Assembly: GCF_029626145.1 (NCBI RefSeq) | Contig: NZ_JARUBJ010000002.1 | Location: 154,501-218,500 of the forward strand | DNA: 64,000 nt | From: Micromonospora sp. WMMD961 | Lineage (GTDB): Bacteria; Actinomycetota; Actinomycetes; Mycobacteriales; Micromonosporaceae | Direction: 5' to 3' | Shown here: positions 1 to 9,329 of the stretch, piece by piece | Numbering within the stretch: position 1 is the stretch's first letter | Layout of the letters: every line of letters begins with the position of its first letter | Notes under the pieces: model-generated | Seen by the model: only the letters and a program-made list of their open reading frames with translations | What the model was told of the DNA's origin: nothing | The model's database searches: none | Translations under genes and position numbers: made by a program

Positions 1-910
1 CCAGGTGTTGGGCCTCGACCAGCATGGTCCGACCGGTGTCGACGGTGTCGTCCGCGCCGAGCACCCCGTCGGCGAGCGCCTCGGCGTACCCCCGGATCGC
101 GGTCAGCGGGGTGCGCAGCTCGTGCGAGACGGACAGCAGGAACTCCCGCTGTCGCCCCTCGCTGGTGGCCAGCGCGCCGGCCAGACCGTTCAACGCCTCG
201 GCCAGGTCGGCGACCTCGTCCGGTGGCTCGACCGGCACCCGGATGGCCCGGTCCCCGGCGCGCAGCCGCGCGGCGGCGGTGGCCGCGACGCGGATCGGTC
301 GGGCCAGCCGGCGGGCCAGCAGCAGACCGGCCACCACACCGGCGGCCAGCCCGGCCAGGAGTGGCAACCAGAGGCCGCGTAGCACCTGCGCCCACAGCCC
401 GTCGGCCGAGGGACGGGACAGCACCACGCCGTTGCCGTTGGGCAGCGCCCGGCCCTCGACCATGGCGCGTTTCCCGTTGACGACGCGCCGGACCGACACG
501 TTGCGGCCCTGCTCGATCCGCTGCACCACCCGGGGTGGCAGGCCTGGGCGGTCGACCATCCCGCGTCGGATCAGGTACGCGTCGATGCCCTGGTTGCGCA
601 GTTGCTGGATGAGCCGCTCCTCGTCGGTGCTGCGCCCCCGGTCCAGGCGGGTCCGCAGCACCTCGGCGGCGAGCCGGGCCTGGGCGGAGAGCGCGTCCTG
701 GTCTCGCTGCTCGGCTCCGCGGATCGCCAACGGCACCGCCACGATCGCGGTGACCAGCACCGACACCAGCGCCACCGCGCACGTGACGAGCACCGCCCGG
801 GCGGTCAGCGTACGGCCGAAGCGGACCCGCCGAGGTGCGGTGGGCGGGTGGGCGCCGACCACCGGCAGGGCCATGGTCGGCGACTCCACGCGCCCGGAAT
901 GGTCAGGCAT
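1..910 (-). CDS. Sensor histidine kinase, OmpR-pathway type (partial, C-terminus off the left edge)
   Basis: About 303 residues are visible. They show transmembrane segments near residues 40-62 and 180-199, an extracytoplasmic sensor loop of about 115 residues between them, a HAMP linker (about 200-250) and the HisKA phosphoacceptor motif SVSHELRTP with H263. The ATP-binding domain lies beyond the window. I chose the ATG at 910 because it overlaps the stop of the upstream response regulator by 8 bases (ATGCCTGA), which suggests translational coupling; in-frame alternatives are GTG at 889 and ATG at 874. The kinase presumably phosphorylates the adjacent regulator. The signal it senses cannot be inferred. 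Confidence 0.9.
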   Translation of the reverse strand, partial: MPDHSGRVESPTMALPVVGAHPPTAPRRVRFGRTLTARAVLVTCAVALVSVLVTAIVAVPLAIRGAEQRDQDALSAQARLAAEVLRTRLDRGRSTDEERLIQQLRNQGIDAYLIRRGMVDRPGLPPRVVQRIEQGRNVSVRRVVNGKRAMVEGRALPNGNGVVLSRPSADGLWAQVLRGLWLPLLAGLAAGVVAGLLLARRLARPIRVAATAAARLRAGDRAIRVPVEPPDEVADLAEALNGLAGALATSEGRQREFLLSVSHELRTPLTAIRGYAEALADGVLGADDTVDTGRTMLVEAQHL

Positions 911-1595
911 CGACCGCGTACCCGACGCCGCGGTGGGTGCGGATCACGCTGGCCGGGCCGAGCTTCGCCCGGACCTGGGCGACGTGCACGTCGACGGTGC
1001 GGGTGCCGGCGTGCGCGGCGTACCCCCAGACCCCGGCCAGCAGCTCCTCCCGGGTGAAGACCCGACCCGGCCGGGCCATCAGGTGGGCCAGCAGGTCGAA
1101 CTCGGTGGAGGTGAGTTGGACCGGCGCGCCCGCCACGCTGACCGTTCGGCGGGCCGGGTCGAGCGTCACCGGACCGACGACGCGCGGCCGCTCCGCGCCC
1201 TCCGGGCCACCGGCGGAACGGCGCAGCACCGCCCGCACCCGGGCGACCAACTCCCGTGGGCTGAACGGCTTGGTCACGTAGTCGTCGGCACCCAACTCCA
1301 GGCCGACGATCCGATCCACCTCGTCGTCGCGGGCGGTGAGGAAGATGACAGGTGTCCAGTCACCAGCCTCGCGCAGCTGACGACAGATCTCGGTGCCGGG
1401 CAGGCCCGGCAACGCGATGTCCAGCACGCAGGCCACCGGGCGTAGCCGGCGGGCGGCGCTCAGGCCGGCCGCACCGTCCCGTTCGAGGTGGACGCCGAAC
1501 CCGTCCCGGGTGAGATAGAGCCGGACCAGGTCGGCGATGGCCGGCTCGTCCTCGACCACGAGGACGAGCCCGCAGTGCGGCGGTTCGACGGTCAC
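903..1595 (-). CDS. OmpR/PhoB-family response regulator
   Basis: This is a 230-residue DNA-binding regulator. The N-terminal receiver domain has the acidic pair E15/D16, phosphoacceptor D59 in VLDIALPG and the conserved lysine in VTKPFSP. The C-terminal winged helix (about 135-230) contains LTSTEFDLL, the VWGY turn and the terminal RGVGYAV strand. It is first in an operon with the histidine kinase downstream on the minus strand, with overlapping stop and start. The genes regulated are not evident. Confidence 0.95.
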   Translation of the reverse strand: MTVEPPHCGLVLVVEDEPAIADLVRLYLTRDGFGVHLERDGAAGLSAARRLRPVACVLDIALPGLPGTEICRQLREAGDWTPVIFLTARDDEVDRIVGLELGADDYVTKPFSPRELVARVRAVLRRSAGGPEGAERPRVVGPVTLDPARRTVSVAGAPVQLTSTEFDLLAHLMARPGRVFTREELLAGVWGYAAHAGTRTVDVHVAQVRAKLGPASVIRTHRGVGYAVDA

Positions 1596-1684
1596 CGGAC
1601 CATGATTCCCGACTGCGAGGGTCGGCGCGATCGGGGCGTGTTCGGGTTCGGTAAAGGCGGGACGACACCCGGTGCGGGGTCAGC

Positions 1685-2254
1685 TCACCAGGACGGAGCG
1701 AACACGTCGGGCCGTGCCACAGCCGGTGCGTCACCGATGCTGGCGACGACCCGCGCGCCGGGTGGCCGCAGGCGGGTCCGGAACGCCTGGTTGAGCAACG
1801 CGTCGAGCTGCCACACCTGCTTCGGGTGGCTGGTCCGGATCAGGAACCGTTCGCGGATCCCGTCGATCGCGGTGGCCGCCATCTCGACGGACTGCAGCCG
1901 TGGGTCCGGGCTCCAGGTCACGTTGCTCAGCTCCCGCAACTCGGTGTTGAGGTGCAGGCGCAGTCGGTGCAGGAGTCGGGTCTGTTGGGTCACCACCAGG
2001 CGACGGTGGGTGAGCAGCAGCAGGTAGTCGCCGGTGACCGGACGGTCGGGGCGGCTGCAACGGGTGACCAGGATGGTGGCGTCACCGGAGCCGACGCAGC
2101 GCCGGAAGACCGGCATGTGCCGGCTCACGGTCTGCACGGCCAGGCCAGCCTCGGCGGCGGCCGGAAGGAACGTTCGGGAGAAGACGTCCATGACCTGCCC
2201 AACGACGTCCCCGACGGGGTGACGTGGGTCACGCAGGATTTTTGGAAGTTCCAC
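1685..2254 (-). CDS. Hypothetical protein with a possible PH-like fold
   Basis: This 189-residue protein has no signal peptide or membrane helix. Its middle (about 55-115) alternates hydrophobic strands such as ILVTRC, DYLLLLTHRRLVVT and LSNVTWSP, reminiscent of bacterial PH-like or YokE-type domains; this is a weak resemblance. The gene lies 89 bp upstream of the response regulator on the same strand and could share its transcript. Several starts are possible near 2254. No function is assigned. Confidence 0.55.
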   Translation of the reverse strand: MELPKILRDPRHPVGDVVGQVMDVFSRTFLPAAAEAGLAVQTVSRHMPVFRRCVGSGDATILVTRCSRPDRPVTGDYLLLLTHRRLVVTQQTRLLHRLRLHLNTELRELSNVTWSPDPRLQSVEMAATAIDGIRERFLIRTSHPKQVWQLDALLNQAFRTRLRPPGARVVASIGDAPAVARPDVFAPSW

Positions 2255-2302
2255 GCCACGGGTCGCACTGGCTGTCCGACTTCCGACTCGGACGGATCAT
2301 GG

Positions 2303-3316
2303 TCAGGAGTCGGGCTGGAGCGGATCGGCAGCGAACAACTCCGCCAGCCAGCCGGGCACCGCGTCGGCGTACTCGGCACGCGACTCGTCCGGCGTGTCCA
2401 GAGCCCGCTGCCAGGAGAGCGACCGACTCACCGGACCCAGGTCGATCGCGAGGTCGGCGGCCTCGACGAGGGTACGGCGGTCGTACCGGTCGGTCCACGC
2501 CTCCAGGTACGCGTCGCGCAACCGAGCCAGCTGGCTGTCGTCGGCTACCGGATTCTTGGCGTACCGGATGGCACGCAGGGTCACCAGCAGCGTGCCGAAC
2601 GGGTGCGCCACCGACGCGTCGCCCCAGTCGAAGTAGCGGTATCCGTCCGGGCCCGCGAAGACGTTGCCGTCGTGCAGGTCGTCGTGTTGCACGGTGGCCG
2701 GAATCCCGATGTCGGCGAGCCGGCGGCACCGCTCGGCGTACGACGGCAGCTCCGCCCGCAGCCGCTCGTACATGTCCTGGCTGAGCCCACCCTCGGCACC
2801 GATCAACAGCGACCCGTGATCGTCGAGCAGTTCGACCAGCAGCCCGGGCAGCACGTCCGGGCGGTGGTCCGGCACGCCCAGGGTGACCAGTTCGTCGGCG
2901 CGCGGCGCGGTGGCGAGTTGCAGCGCGGCGTACCCGGGCAGCGCCCGCTCCCAGTACGAGAGGTCGGGGTCGCGGCCCAGCACGTCGCGCAACGACTCAC
3001 CACCGTCGGGCAGCAACGACCAGCCCTGCTCCCGGTCCACCGCGATCGGGGTCAGCACCCGTTCGGGCGTCAGCTCGGCGAGCGTCGCGACCAGGACAGC
3101 CTCGTGCACCGTGCCCGGATTGTTGGCCTTGAACCACACCGGTCCGTCGTCGGTGGGCACCCGCCAGACCAGCGACCACGGACGCACCCGAGGCTCCACC
3201 AACCCGGTCACCCGTCGACCGGCGCGGCTCAGTTGCGCGTCCACCCAGGACCGGGCCCGCACCTGCCACTGCTCGCTGGACCAGTCGGGGGCGCGCTCAC
3301 CGGCGATCGTCGTCAC
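2303..3316 (-). CDS. Aminoglycoside-phosphotransferase-like (APH) family kinase
   Basis: The 337-residue product has the APH/choline kinase catalytic loop QHDDLHDGNVF and the metal-binding segment YFDWGDASV. The N-terminal lobe contains VWFKANNPG, which supplies the likely ATP-binding lysine. The family phosphorylates small-molecule hydroxyls or acts as a protein/fructosamine-type kinase; the substrate here is unknown. I place the start at GTG 3316 (VTTIAGE): upstream codons in this frame run antisense through the thiolase C-terminus and are low-complexity. The thiolase lies 53 bp upstream on the same strand, but a functional link is not obvious. Confidence 0.85.
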   Translation of the reverse strand: MTTIAGERAPDWSSEQWQVRARSWVDAQLSRAGRRVTGLVEPRVRPWSLVWRVPTDDGPVWFKANNPGTVHEAVLVATLAELTPERVLTPIAVDREQGWSLLPDGGESLRDVLGRDPDLSYWERALPGYAALQLATAPRADELVTLGVPDHRPDVLPGLLVELLDDHGSLLIGAEGGLSQDMYERLRAELPSYAERCRRLADIGIPATVQHDDLHDGNVFAGPDGYRYFDWGDASVAHPFGTLLVTLRAIRYAKNPVADDSQLARLRDAYLEAWTDRYDRRTLVEAADLAIDLGPVSRSLSWQRALDTPDESRAEYADAVPGWLAELFAADPLQPDS

Positions 3317-3369
3317 GCTGGGAACCTTAGGTCGCCTCCCGGACGGGGGCGAGACGTTTTCCCAACCGG

Positions 3370-4542
3370 TCAGATCAGCTCGACGATCGTGGCGTTGGCC
3401 ATGCCGCCGCCCTCGCACATCGTCTGCAGGCCGTAGCGGATCCCGTTGTCCCGCATGTGCTGGAGCATGGTGGTCATGATCCGGGCACCGGAGCCGCCGA
3501 GCGGGTGGCCGAGGGCGATCGCCCCACCACGGGGGTTCAGCCGCTCCGGGTCCGCCTCGGTCTCCGCCAACCACGCCAACGGCACCGGGGCGAACGCCTC
3601 GTTCACCTCGTACACGCCGATCTCCTCGATGCCCAGCCCCGCGCGGCGCAGCGCCTTGGCGGTGGCCGGGATGGGGGCGGTGAGCATGGTTACCGGGTCG
3701 TCGGCGGCGACCACGGCGGTGTGGATCCGGGCCAGGGGCCGCAGGCCGTGCCGGCTGGCCCAGTCGGAGGTGGTCACCGCGAGGGCCGCGGCGCCGTCGG
3801 AGATCTGGGACGCGGACCCGGCGGTCACCACGCCGTCGGCTCGGAACGGGGTGGCGAGGTCGCCGAGTTTGTCCAACGTCGTGTCCCGGCGGATGCCCTC
3901 GTCGGCGGCGAACTTGCCACCGTCACCGAGCGGCACCGGGGTCAACTCCGGGTCGAACGCTCCGGCGTCCTGCGCGGCGGCCGCCTTCTCGTGGCTGGCC
4001 AGCGCGAACTCGTCGAGCTGGGCACGCGACAGGCGCCACCGCTGTGCGATCAGCTCGGCCCCGACGCCCTGGTTGAACGGCAGCGGCGCGTCGTCGGCGA
4101 AGCCCTCGACACCCCGGTACCGGTCCCGGAGCTGGTCGCTGAACGGCATGCCGCCGGCCACACTGGAGCCCATCGGCACCCGGGTCATCGACTCCACCCC
4201 ACCGGCGACCACCAGGTCCGCCTGGCCGGAGAGCACCGTCGCGGCCGCGAAGTGCAGCGCCTGCTGGCTGGACCCGCACTGCCGGTCCACTGTCGTGCCG
4301 GGCACCGTCTCGGGCCAGCCGGCGGCGAGCACGCCGTTGCGGGCGATGTTCCACGACTGCTCCCCGACCTGGGACACGCAGCCCCAGAAGACGTCGTCGA
4401 CCTGCGTCGGGTCGAGCCCGGTGCGCTCGGCGAGGGCACGCAGCACGTGCGCCGAGAGATCGACCGGGTGGACGCCGGCGAGGCTGCCCTTACGCCGCCC
4501 GACCGGGGTACGTACCGCGCCGACGATGACCGCGTCACTCAT
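3370..4542 (-). CDS. Thiolase (acetyl-CoA C-acyltransferase/acetyltransferase)
   Basis: At 390 residues it has the usual length of a type II thiolase. Catalytic features are nucleophile C89 in DRQCGSS, the VNEAFAPV motif, the histidine in GHPLGGSGAR and the second cysteine in TMCEGGG near the C-terminus. Such enzymes cleave 3-ketoacyl-CoA in beta-oxidation or condense two acetyl-CoA. No acyl-CoA dehydrogenase or hydratase gene is adjacent, so the direction of the reaction is unclear. The start is ATG 4542. Confidence 0.93.
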   Translation of the reverse strand: MSDAVIVGAVRTPVGRRKGSLAGVHPVDLSAHVLRALAERTGLDPTQVDDVFWGCVSQVGEQSWNIARNGVLAAGWPETVPGTTVDRQCGSSQQALHFAAATVLSGQADLVVAGGVESMTRVPMGSSVAGGMPFSDQLRDRYRGVEGFADDAPLPFNQGVGAELIAQRWRLSRAQLDEFALASHEKAAAAQDAGAFDPELTPVPLGDGGKFAADEGIRRDTTLDKLGDLATPFRADGVVTAGSASQISDGAAALAVTTSDWASRHGLRPLARIHTAVVAADDPVTMLTAPIPATAKALRRAGLGIEEIGVYEVNEAFAPVPLAWLAETEADPERLNPRGGAIALGHPLGGSGARIMTTMLQHMRDNGIRYGLQTMCEGGGMANATIVELI

Positions 4543-4619
4543 GTTTACTCCCCGGTAACTTGGGCTGCCCCGATCCTACGTCGTCCATCGACCGGCCGTC
4601 CGCCCCAGACCCTCCGGTG

Positions 4620-4692
4620 CCGATCATGGAGTCGTGGTGGGCAGAAGTTCCCACTTCGCACCATATATGGGGCACCACAACTCCATGATCGA
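4620..4692. repeat. Intergenic palindromic element (REP-like)
   Basis: The arms 4622-4639 (gatcatggagtcgtggtg) and 4673-4690 (caccacaactccatgatc) pair at 17 of 18 positions, and the central part contains a smaller hairpin (4643-4656, gaagt/acttc). It lies between the divergent thiolase and PH-domain genes, where a terminator is not needed. It may be a dispersed extragenic palindrome or an operator; a T-run is absent. Confidence 0.7.
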
Positions 4693-4739
4693 CGTGAGCG
4701 GGGGGCGGTGATCCGGCGGACCGCTGGCATGCTGGGCGG

Positions 4740-5165
4740 GTGGATGACATCACCGGACCCCGGCAGTGGCGGGTGCCGTCGAGTCTGCCTGCGGCGAAGC
4801 TGGCCGGCGCGGTCCTGCTGGTCGCGCTCGGGCTGCTCTTCGCCGACGGCGACCCGGTGCGGTTGGTGCTGGCCGTCCTGGCCGCCGCCGCGCTGGCCGG
4901 TTGGGCGGTACGCGACGTGATCGCGCCGGTCCGGTTGGCGGTGGATCCGGCCGGACTCACCGTCATCCGCGGGTTCGCTGGTCGCCGGCTGCTGCCCTGG
5001 TCGGAGATCGAGGCGATCACCGTGGACCGGCGACCGCGACTGGGACTCACGTCCGAGGTGTTGGAGATCGACACGGGCGAGTCACTGCACCTCTTCGGCC
5101 GATTCGACCTGGGCACCGCCCCAGAAGAGGTGGCCACCGAGCTGCGCGCCACCCGCCGCTCCTGA
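4740..5165 (+). CDS. PH-domain membrane protein (bPH_6-like)
   Basis: The 141-residue protein begins at GTG 4740. Two hydrophobic segments (about 18-36 and 41-56) form a hairpin and are followed by a cytoplasmic domain with VDPAGLTVIRGF, LPWSEIEAITVD and LHLFGRFDLG, the pattern of the small actinobacterial PH domain family. These proteins are widespread and mostly uncharacterised. It converges on the rhomboid gene, with a strong hairpin between them. Confidence 0.8.
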   Translation: MDDITGPRQWRVPSSLPAAKLAGAVLLVALGLLFADGDPVRLVLAVLAAAALAGWAVRDVIAPVRLAVDPAGLTVIRGFAGRRLLPWSEIEAITVDRRPRLGLTSEVLEIDTGESLHLFGRFDLGTAPEEVATELRATRRS

Positions 5166-5172
5166 CACCCGA

Positions 5173-5224
5173 GAGATCTTGGAAGGAAACCGCCCCTCCG
5201 GGGGCACCTTCCCTCCAAGATCTC
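5173..5224. terminator. Bidirectional hairpin terminator
   Basis: The arms 5173-5188 (gagatcttggaaggaa) and 5209-5224 (ttccctccaagatctc) pair at 15 of 16 positions around a 20-nt GC-rich loop. It sits exactly between the convergent PH-domain and rhomboid genes. Confidence 0.8.
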
Positions 5225-5234
5225 CATTGAGCGG

Positions 5235-6146
5235 TCAGCCGAGCAGCTGTGCCGTGCGGACGAGGACCAGGCCGACCAGGACCAGCAGGATGATCGCGCC
5301 GCCGACGACCTGCACCAGCGTGCGCCGACCACGCGGCGCGTACGCGAGCACCAACGCCATCAGCGCGCCGACCACCAGACCGCCCAGGTGCCCGGGGATG
5401 GAGATCCCCGGCACGGTCAACGTGAACACCAGATTGATCACCAGGATCGGGATCACCTGGGAGATGTCCCGGCCCATCTTCCGCTCGATGATGATCAGCG
5501 CGGCGAAGAGGCCGAAGACGGCGGTGGACGCCCCGGCGGTGGCCGAGTTCTGGGCGCTGAACAGGTACGCGGCCACGTTTCCACCGAGGCCGCCGACCAG
5601 GTAGAGCGCACCGAAGCGCAGCGGGCCGAGGTTTGCCTCCAGCGACCGGCCGAGAACCCACAGCGCCCACATGTTGAGCAGCAGGTGGATCACGCCGTAG
5701 TGCAGGAACATCGCGGTGACCAGGCGGTACCACTGACCGTCCGCGATCCCACCGAGCGTGCCGTCGGGGAAGACCGCCAGCCCGAGCACCGACCCCCAGT
5801 TGGTCAGCGGGGTGCTGCCGCCCATCAGGCCGCCGAAGCCGGAACCGCCCACCGCCGCGTCCCCACCCCGGTCGGAGGCGATGGAGAGCAGCATGAGCAG
5901 CACGTTCACGGCGATCAGCGCCTTGGTGACATAGCCGTGCCGGCCGGCCGCACCGCCACCGAAGGCGGTACGCGCCGGCCGGACACTGCGACGCCCCTCG
6001 TTGACGCACTCCGGGCACTGGTGCCCGACCGACGCATCCCGCATGCACTCCGGGCAGATCGGCCGGTCGCAGCGGGTGCACCGGACGTAGGTCTCCCGAC
6101 CGGGGTGCCGGTAGCAGACCGGTGTGGTCGGCGGTGACTCGCTCAC
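5235..6146 (-). CDS. Rhomboid-family intramembrane serine protease with N-terminal zinc-finger
   Basis: This 303-residue protein starts with a Cys/His-rich module (CYRHPGRETYVRCTRCDRP, then CPECM and HQCPECV) that resembles a B-box zinc finger. A rhomboid domain with about six to seven membrane helices follows. The catalytic serine is in GASTAVFG and the catalytic histidine in PGHLGGLVVG; the HLLLNMWALW segment carries the helix-2 His and Asn. It likely cleaves membrane proteins within the bilayer. The cyclophilin gene lies 100 bp upstream on the same strand, a pairing frequent in Actinobacteria. Confidence 0.95.
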   Translation of the reverse strand: MSESPPTTPVCYRHPGRETYVRCTRCDRPICPECMRDASVGHQCPECVNEGRRSVRPARTAFGGGAAGRHGYVTKALIAVNVLLMLLSIASDRGGDAAVGGSGFGGLMGGSTPLTNWGSVLGLAVFPDGTLGGIADGQWYRLVTAMFLHYGVIHLLLNMWALWVLGRSLEANLGPLRFGALYLVGGLGGNVAAYLFSAQNSATAGASTAVFGLFAALIIIERKMGRDISQVIPILVINLVFTLTVPGISIPGHLGGLVVGALMALVLAYAPRGRRTLVQVVGGAIILLVLVGLVLVRTAQLLG

Positions 6147-6246
6147 CGGGCCGACCCGCCGTCCACCGCCGCGCGAACCACCGGCGCCGGCCGGTGCGGT
6201 GCTCCGGAGCGCTCAATCATGCGAGCAAAGGTACCTCGCCGGTCGG

Positions 6247-6777
<531 letters not shown>

Positions 6778-6894
6778 GGGTACTCCTCACTCGTTGGTCA
6801 GTTCCATGCGGATCCTCCCATGTGCCCGATCTGGCATCGCGGAGGCATCCGAAGGTGGAGGATGACGAAGGAACAACTCCCAGGAGGTAGGACC

Positions 6895-7629
6895 GTGTTT
6901 GGAATCGGGCGGCGGCAGTCCCAGGGGCAGCAGGCCTTGGCCGAGCTGAACCAGAGCATCAGCCACCTGATGCTGGCAGCCAACCACGCCGCGAAGGGTG
7001 CCGGCGCGACCGTCGGCCCGCGGGTCCAGGTGGCCCGGGGCTACGTCGGGCCGACCGCGGCGAAGGTACGCGACCGCGCGTCGACCGGTTGGGGGACGAC
7101 TCTCACCACGCTGGCACCGCTGGCGGCGGCGGCCCGTGACGGCGCCGCGCAGGCAGGGCCGATGACCAGGAAGGCCAAGTCGAAGACCATGCGGATCACC
7201 GGTAAGAAGAAGCAGCCGCGCCGTCGCGGCTCGATGATGACCGGCCTGTTGGCGGCGGGTGCCATCGCCGGCCTGGCCGGGGCGGTCGCGCTGCGTCGCC
7301 GTCGGGAGCAGCAGGAGTGGGCCGAGTACGACCCGACCCGCAGCACCCTGGAGCCGATGCGCGACGACGTCGACTCGATCGAGGTGCGCACGCCGTCCGC
7401 CACCAAGGGGAGCGACGGGTCCGCCATGACCGGCGCGGCGGGGATGACCGGCGCGGGCAGCTCGGCGGTCGCCGGCGGCACCACCGGCACGGCCAAGCAG
7501 ACCGGCGGCCGCCCGACCGACAAGGTCCCGTCCGTCGCCGAGGGTGCCACGGACGTCTCCGGTCGGCCGACCGACGACCTCACCAAGGCCCTGGGCAAGG
7601 ACACCGCCCGCACCAACGGGCGTCGCTGA
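6895..7629 (+). CDS. Hypothetical protein with basic linker and single membrane segment
   Basis: The 244-residue product begins at GTG 6895, which has an excellent ribosome site (GGAGG at 6883-6887). Its N-terminal half is Ala-rich and helical. A basic stretch (TGKKKQPRRRG) precedes one hydrophobic segment near residues 115-133 (TGLLAAGAIAGLAGAVAL). The C-terminal third is Gly/Thr/Ala-rich and probably disordered. It resembles membrane-linked, histone-like basic proteins in amino acid composition only. An ATG at 6862 is an alternative start in another frame. Function unknown. Confidence 0.7.
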   Translation: MFGIGRRQSQGQQALAELNQSISHLMLAANHAAKGAGATVGPRVQVARGYVGPTAAKVRDRASTGWGTTLTTLAPLAAAARDGAAQAGPMTRKAKSKTMRITGKKKQPRRRGSMMTGLLAAGAIAGLAGAVALRRRREQQEWAEYDPTRSTLEPMRDDVDSIEVRTPSATKGSDGSAMTGAAGMTGAGSSAVAGGTTGTAKQTGGRPTDKVPSVAEGATDVSGRPTDDLTKALGKDTARTNGRR

Positions 7630-7650
7630 CCCCAGCGATCACGCGTCGAG

Positions 7651-7684
7651 CGCCGGCGAGGCGGGGGCAACCCGCTCGCCGGCG
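7651..7684. terminator. Hairpin between convergent genes
   Basis: The arms 7651-7665 (cgccggcgaggcggg) and 7671-7684 (cccgctcgccggcg) pair almost completely around a short loop. The position, between the stops at 7629 and 7721, supports bidirectional termination. Confidence 0.7.
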
Positions 7685-7720
7685 TTTGCGCGTACCGGCG
7701 CGGCGCGCTCCCGCTGCGGG

Positions 7721-8869
7721 TCAGAGCCAGCCGTTGCGGCGGAACCAGCGGTAGAGAGCCAGCGACACGCCGAGCATCAGGGCCAGGGCCACCGGATAGC
7801 CGTACGTCATCTTCAGCTCGGGCATGTTGTCGAAGTTCATCCCCTCGACCCCGGCGATGGAGGTCCAGACGGCGGCGATGGCCGCCCATGCGGCGATCTT
7901 GCGCATGTCGTTGTTCTGGTCGACGGTGACCTGCGCCAATCGCGCCTGGAGGATCGAGTTCAGCAGGTCGTCGTAGGAGTTCACCTGCTCCACGGTGCGG
8001 CTCAGGTGGTCCTGCACGTCCCGGAAGTAGCGCCGGATCTCCTTCGGCACGTCCCGGTTGACCTGCGAGGTCAACGTCATCAGCGGCCGCTGCAACGGCA
8101 CCACCGCCCGCTTGAACTCCACCAGCTCCCGCTTCATCTGGTAGATCCGCTGGATCCGCCCGTGGCCGTGCCGGTCGAAGACCTCGGCCTCCAGCACGTC
8201 CAGGTCGTCCTCGATCTGCTCGGCCACCTCCAGGTAGAGGTCCACCACCCGGTCGGTCACCCCGTACGCCACCGCCCAGGGGCCGTGCAGCAGCAGATCC
8301 TGCTTGGTCTCCAGGTCGGCTCGAATCGGGGCGAGCCGGCAGGCGTCCCCGTGCCGGACGCTGATCACGAAGTTCGGGCCGATGAAGAGCATCACCTGAC
8401 CGGTCTCCACCACCTCGGAGTTCTCGGTCAGCTCGGTGTGCTCGCAGTACCTGGCGGTTCGCAGCACCAGGAAGACGACGTCGCCGAACCGCTCCAGCTT
8501 GGGGCGCTGCTCGGCCTTGACGGCGTCCTCGACGGCGAGCTCGTGCAGGCCGTAGGTCTCCGCGATGGCGGTCATCTCGGCCAACTCCGGCTGGTGCAGA
8601 CCGATCCAGACGAACCCGTGCTCCTCGCGGCGGGCCGCGGTCAGCGCCTCCGCGTACGTCCAGTCGCCGGGTTGCCGCTTGCCGTCGACGTAGAGCGCAC
8701 AGTCGACCACCGAACTGCGGCCGGGGTCGGCGGGGATCGACACCGGCGGCGAGCCTTCGGTGTGCAGGATCCGCGTCATCGCCCGCACCGGGGAGGGCCA
8801 CGCCCGGGGACGCAACACCCGACCGGTGGTCGACGGTGCCGTCCGGTCCCGCTCTGTCCGATCCGTCAT
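7721..8869 (-). CDS. corA: CorA-family magnesium/cobalt transporter
   Basis: The 382-residue product has the CorA layout: a large cytoplasmic N-terminal domain with long helices, then two C-terminal transmembrane helices joined by the loop bearing the GMN signature (GVEGMNFDN). The pattern continues with PELKMTYGYPVAL, and the protein ends in a basic tail. It forms a pentameric channel for Mg2+ or Co2+. I chose ATG 8869 because GGAGGTGAC lies just upstream; an in-frame extension to 9013 is Pro/Arg-rich and unlikely. No Mg2+ riboswitch-like leader is recognisable in the upstream 440 bp. Confidence 0.95.
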   Translation of the reverse strand: MTDRTERDRTAPSTTGRVLRPRAWPSPVRAMTRILHTEGSPPVSIPADPGRSSVVDCALYVDGKRQPGDWTYAEALTAARREEHGFVWIGLHQPELAEMTAIAETYGLHELAVEDAVKAEQRPKLERFGDVVFLVLRTARYCEHTELTENSEVVETGQVMLFIGPNFVISVRHGDACRLAPIRADLETKQDLLLHGPWAVAYGVTDRVVDLYLEVAEQIEDDLDVLEAEVFDRHGHGRIQRIYQMKRELVEFKRAVVPLQRPLMTLTSQVNRDVPKEIRRYFRDVQDHLSRTVEQVNSYDDLLNSILQARLAQVTVDQNNDMRKIAAWAAIAAVWTSIAGVEGMNFDNMPELKMTYGYPVALALMLGVSLALYRWFRRNGWL

Positions 8870-9206
8870 CGCGTCACCTCCCGCGCTCGGCTGCGGCTTG
8901 CAGGCTACGCCGACTGCGGTCGAGTGAGCGTGTGACGGCGGTCGCGTGGGCCTCGGGGTGGTGCCGGGCGGGCCGGGCCGCATCGGGGGGTGTGCGGGGA
9001 CGACACGGCCCACCCGGCACCCGTGGGGGCGGGAGGTTGTGCTGCCGCGTCACCCGGGTCGCGGCCAGCCCGGGGGAGGGTCGGGCGGTGATCTCCGCGA
9101 CGTAACACGAATGACGCTCGCAGCATTGTGGGCCGCCGGCCGCCCGGACGGGAGTCCCGGGACGGCCGGCATCGTCGTTCTGTCAGGAAGCCGACAGTTG
9201 GGCTCG
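8870..9206. other. Intergenic region upstream of corA
   Basis: About 340 GC-rich bases without a credible gene. A hairpin at 9135-9170 (arms gccggccg/cggccggc) may help end transcription of the aminotransferase, whose stop lies at 9314. Otherwise I see nothing in it. Confidence 0.5.
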
Positions 9207-9329
9207 GCTGCGCACGGCCCCTGCCTCAGCTGCGGACAGCCCCTGCCTCAGCCGCGCACGGCCCCTGCCTCAGCCGTGCACGGCCCCTGCCTCAGCCGTG
9301 CACGGCCCCTGCCTCAGCCGCGCACGGCC
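9207..9329. repeat. Tandem repeat, 22-bp unit, overlapping a gene 3' end
   Basis: Five contiguous units start at 9207, 9229, 9251, 9273 and 9295, each close to gccgtgcacggcccctgcct plus ca, followed by a sixth partial unit. Units 4 and 5 are identical and the others differ at one to four positions. Every unit carries the near-perfect palindrome GCCGTGCACGGC. The aminotransferase stop codon (9314-9316) and its last codons belong to units 5-6, so the array looks like expansion of the gene's 3' end. Confidence 0.9.

Noticed and set aside
1826..3436. Plus-strand frame of 536 codons across the APH and hypothetical genes
   Set aside because: It is Gln/His/Arg/Val-rich antisense to the APH kinase gene, with no domain.
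8870..9206. Magnesium riboswitch upstream of corA
   Set aside because: No M-box or ykoK-like conserved elements could be recognised; the leader is short because a ribosome site lies directly before ATG 8869.
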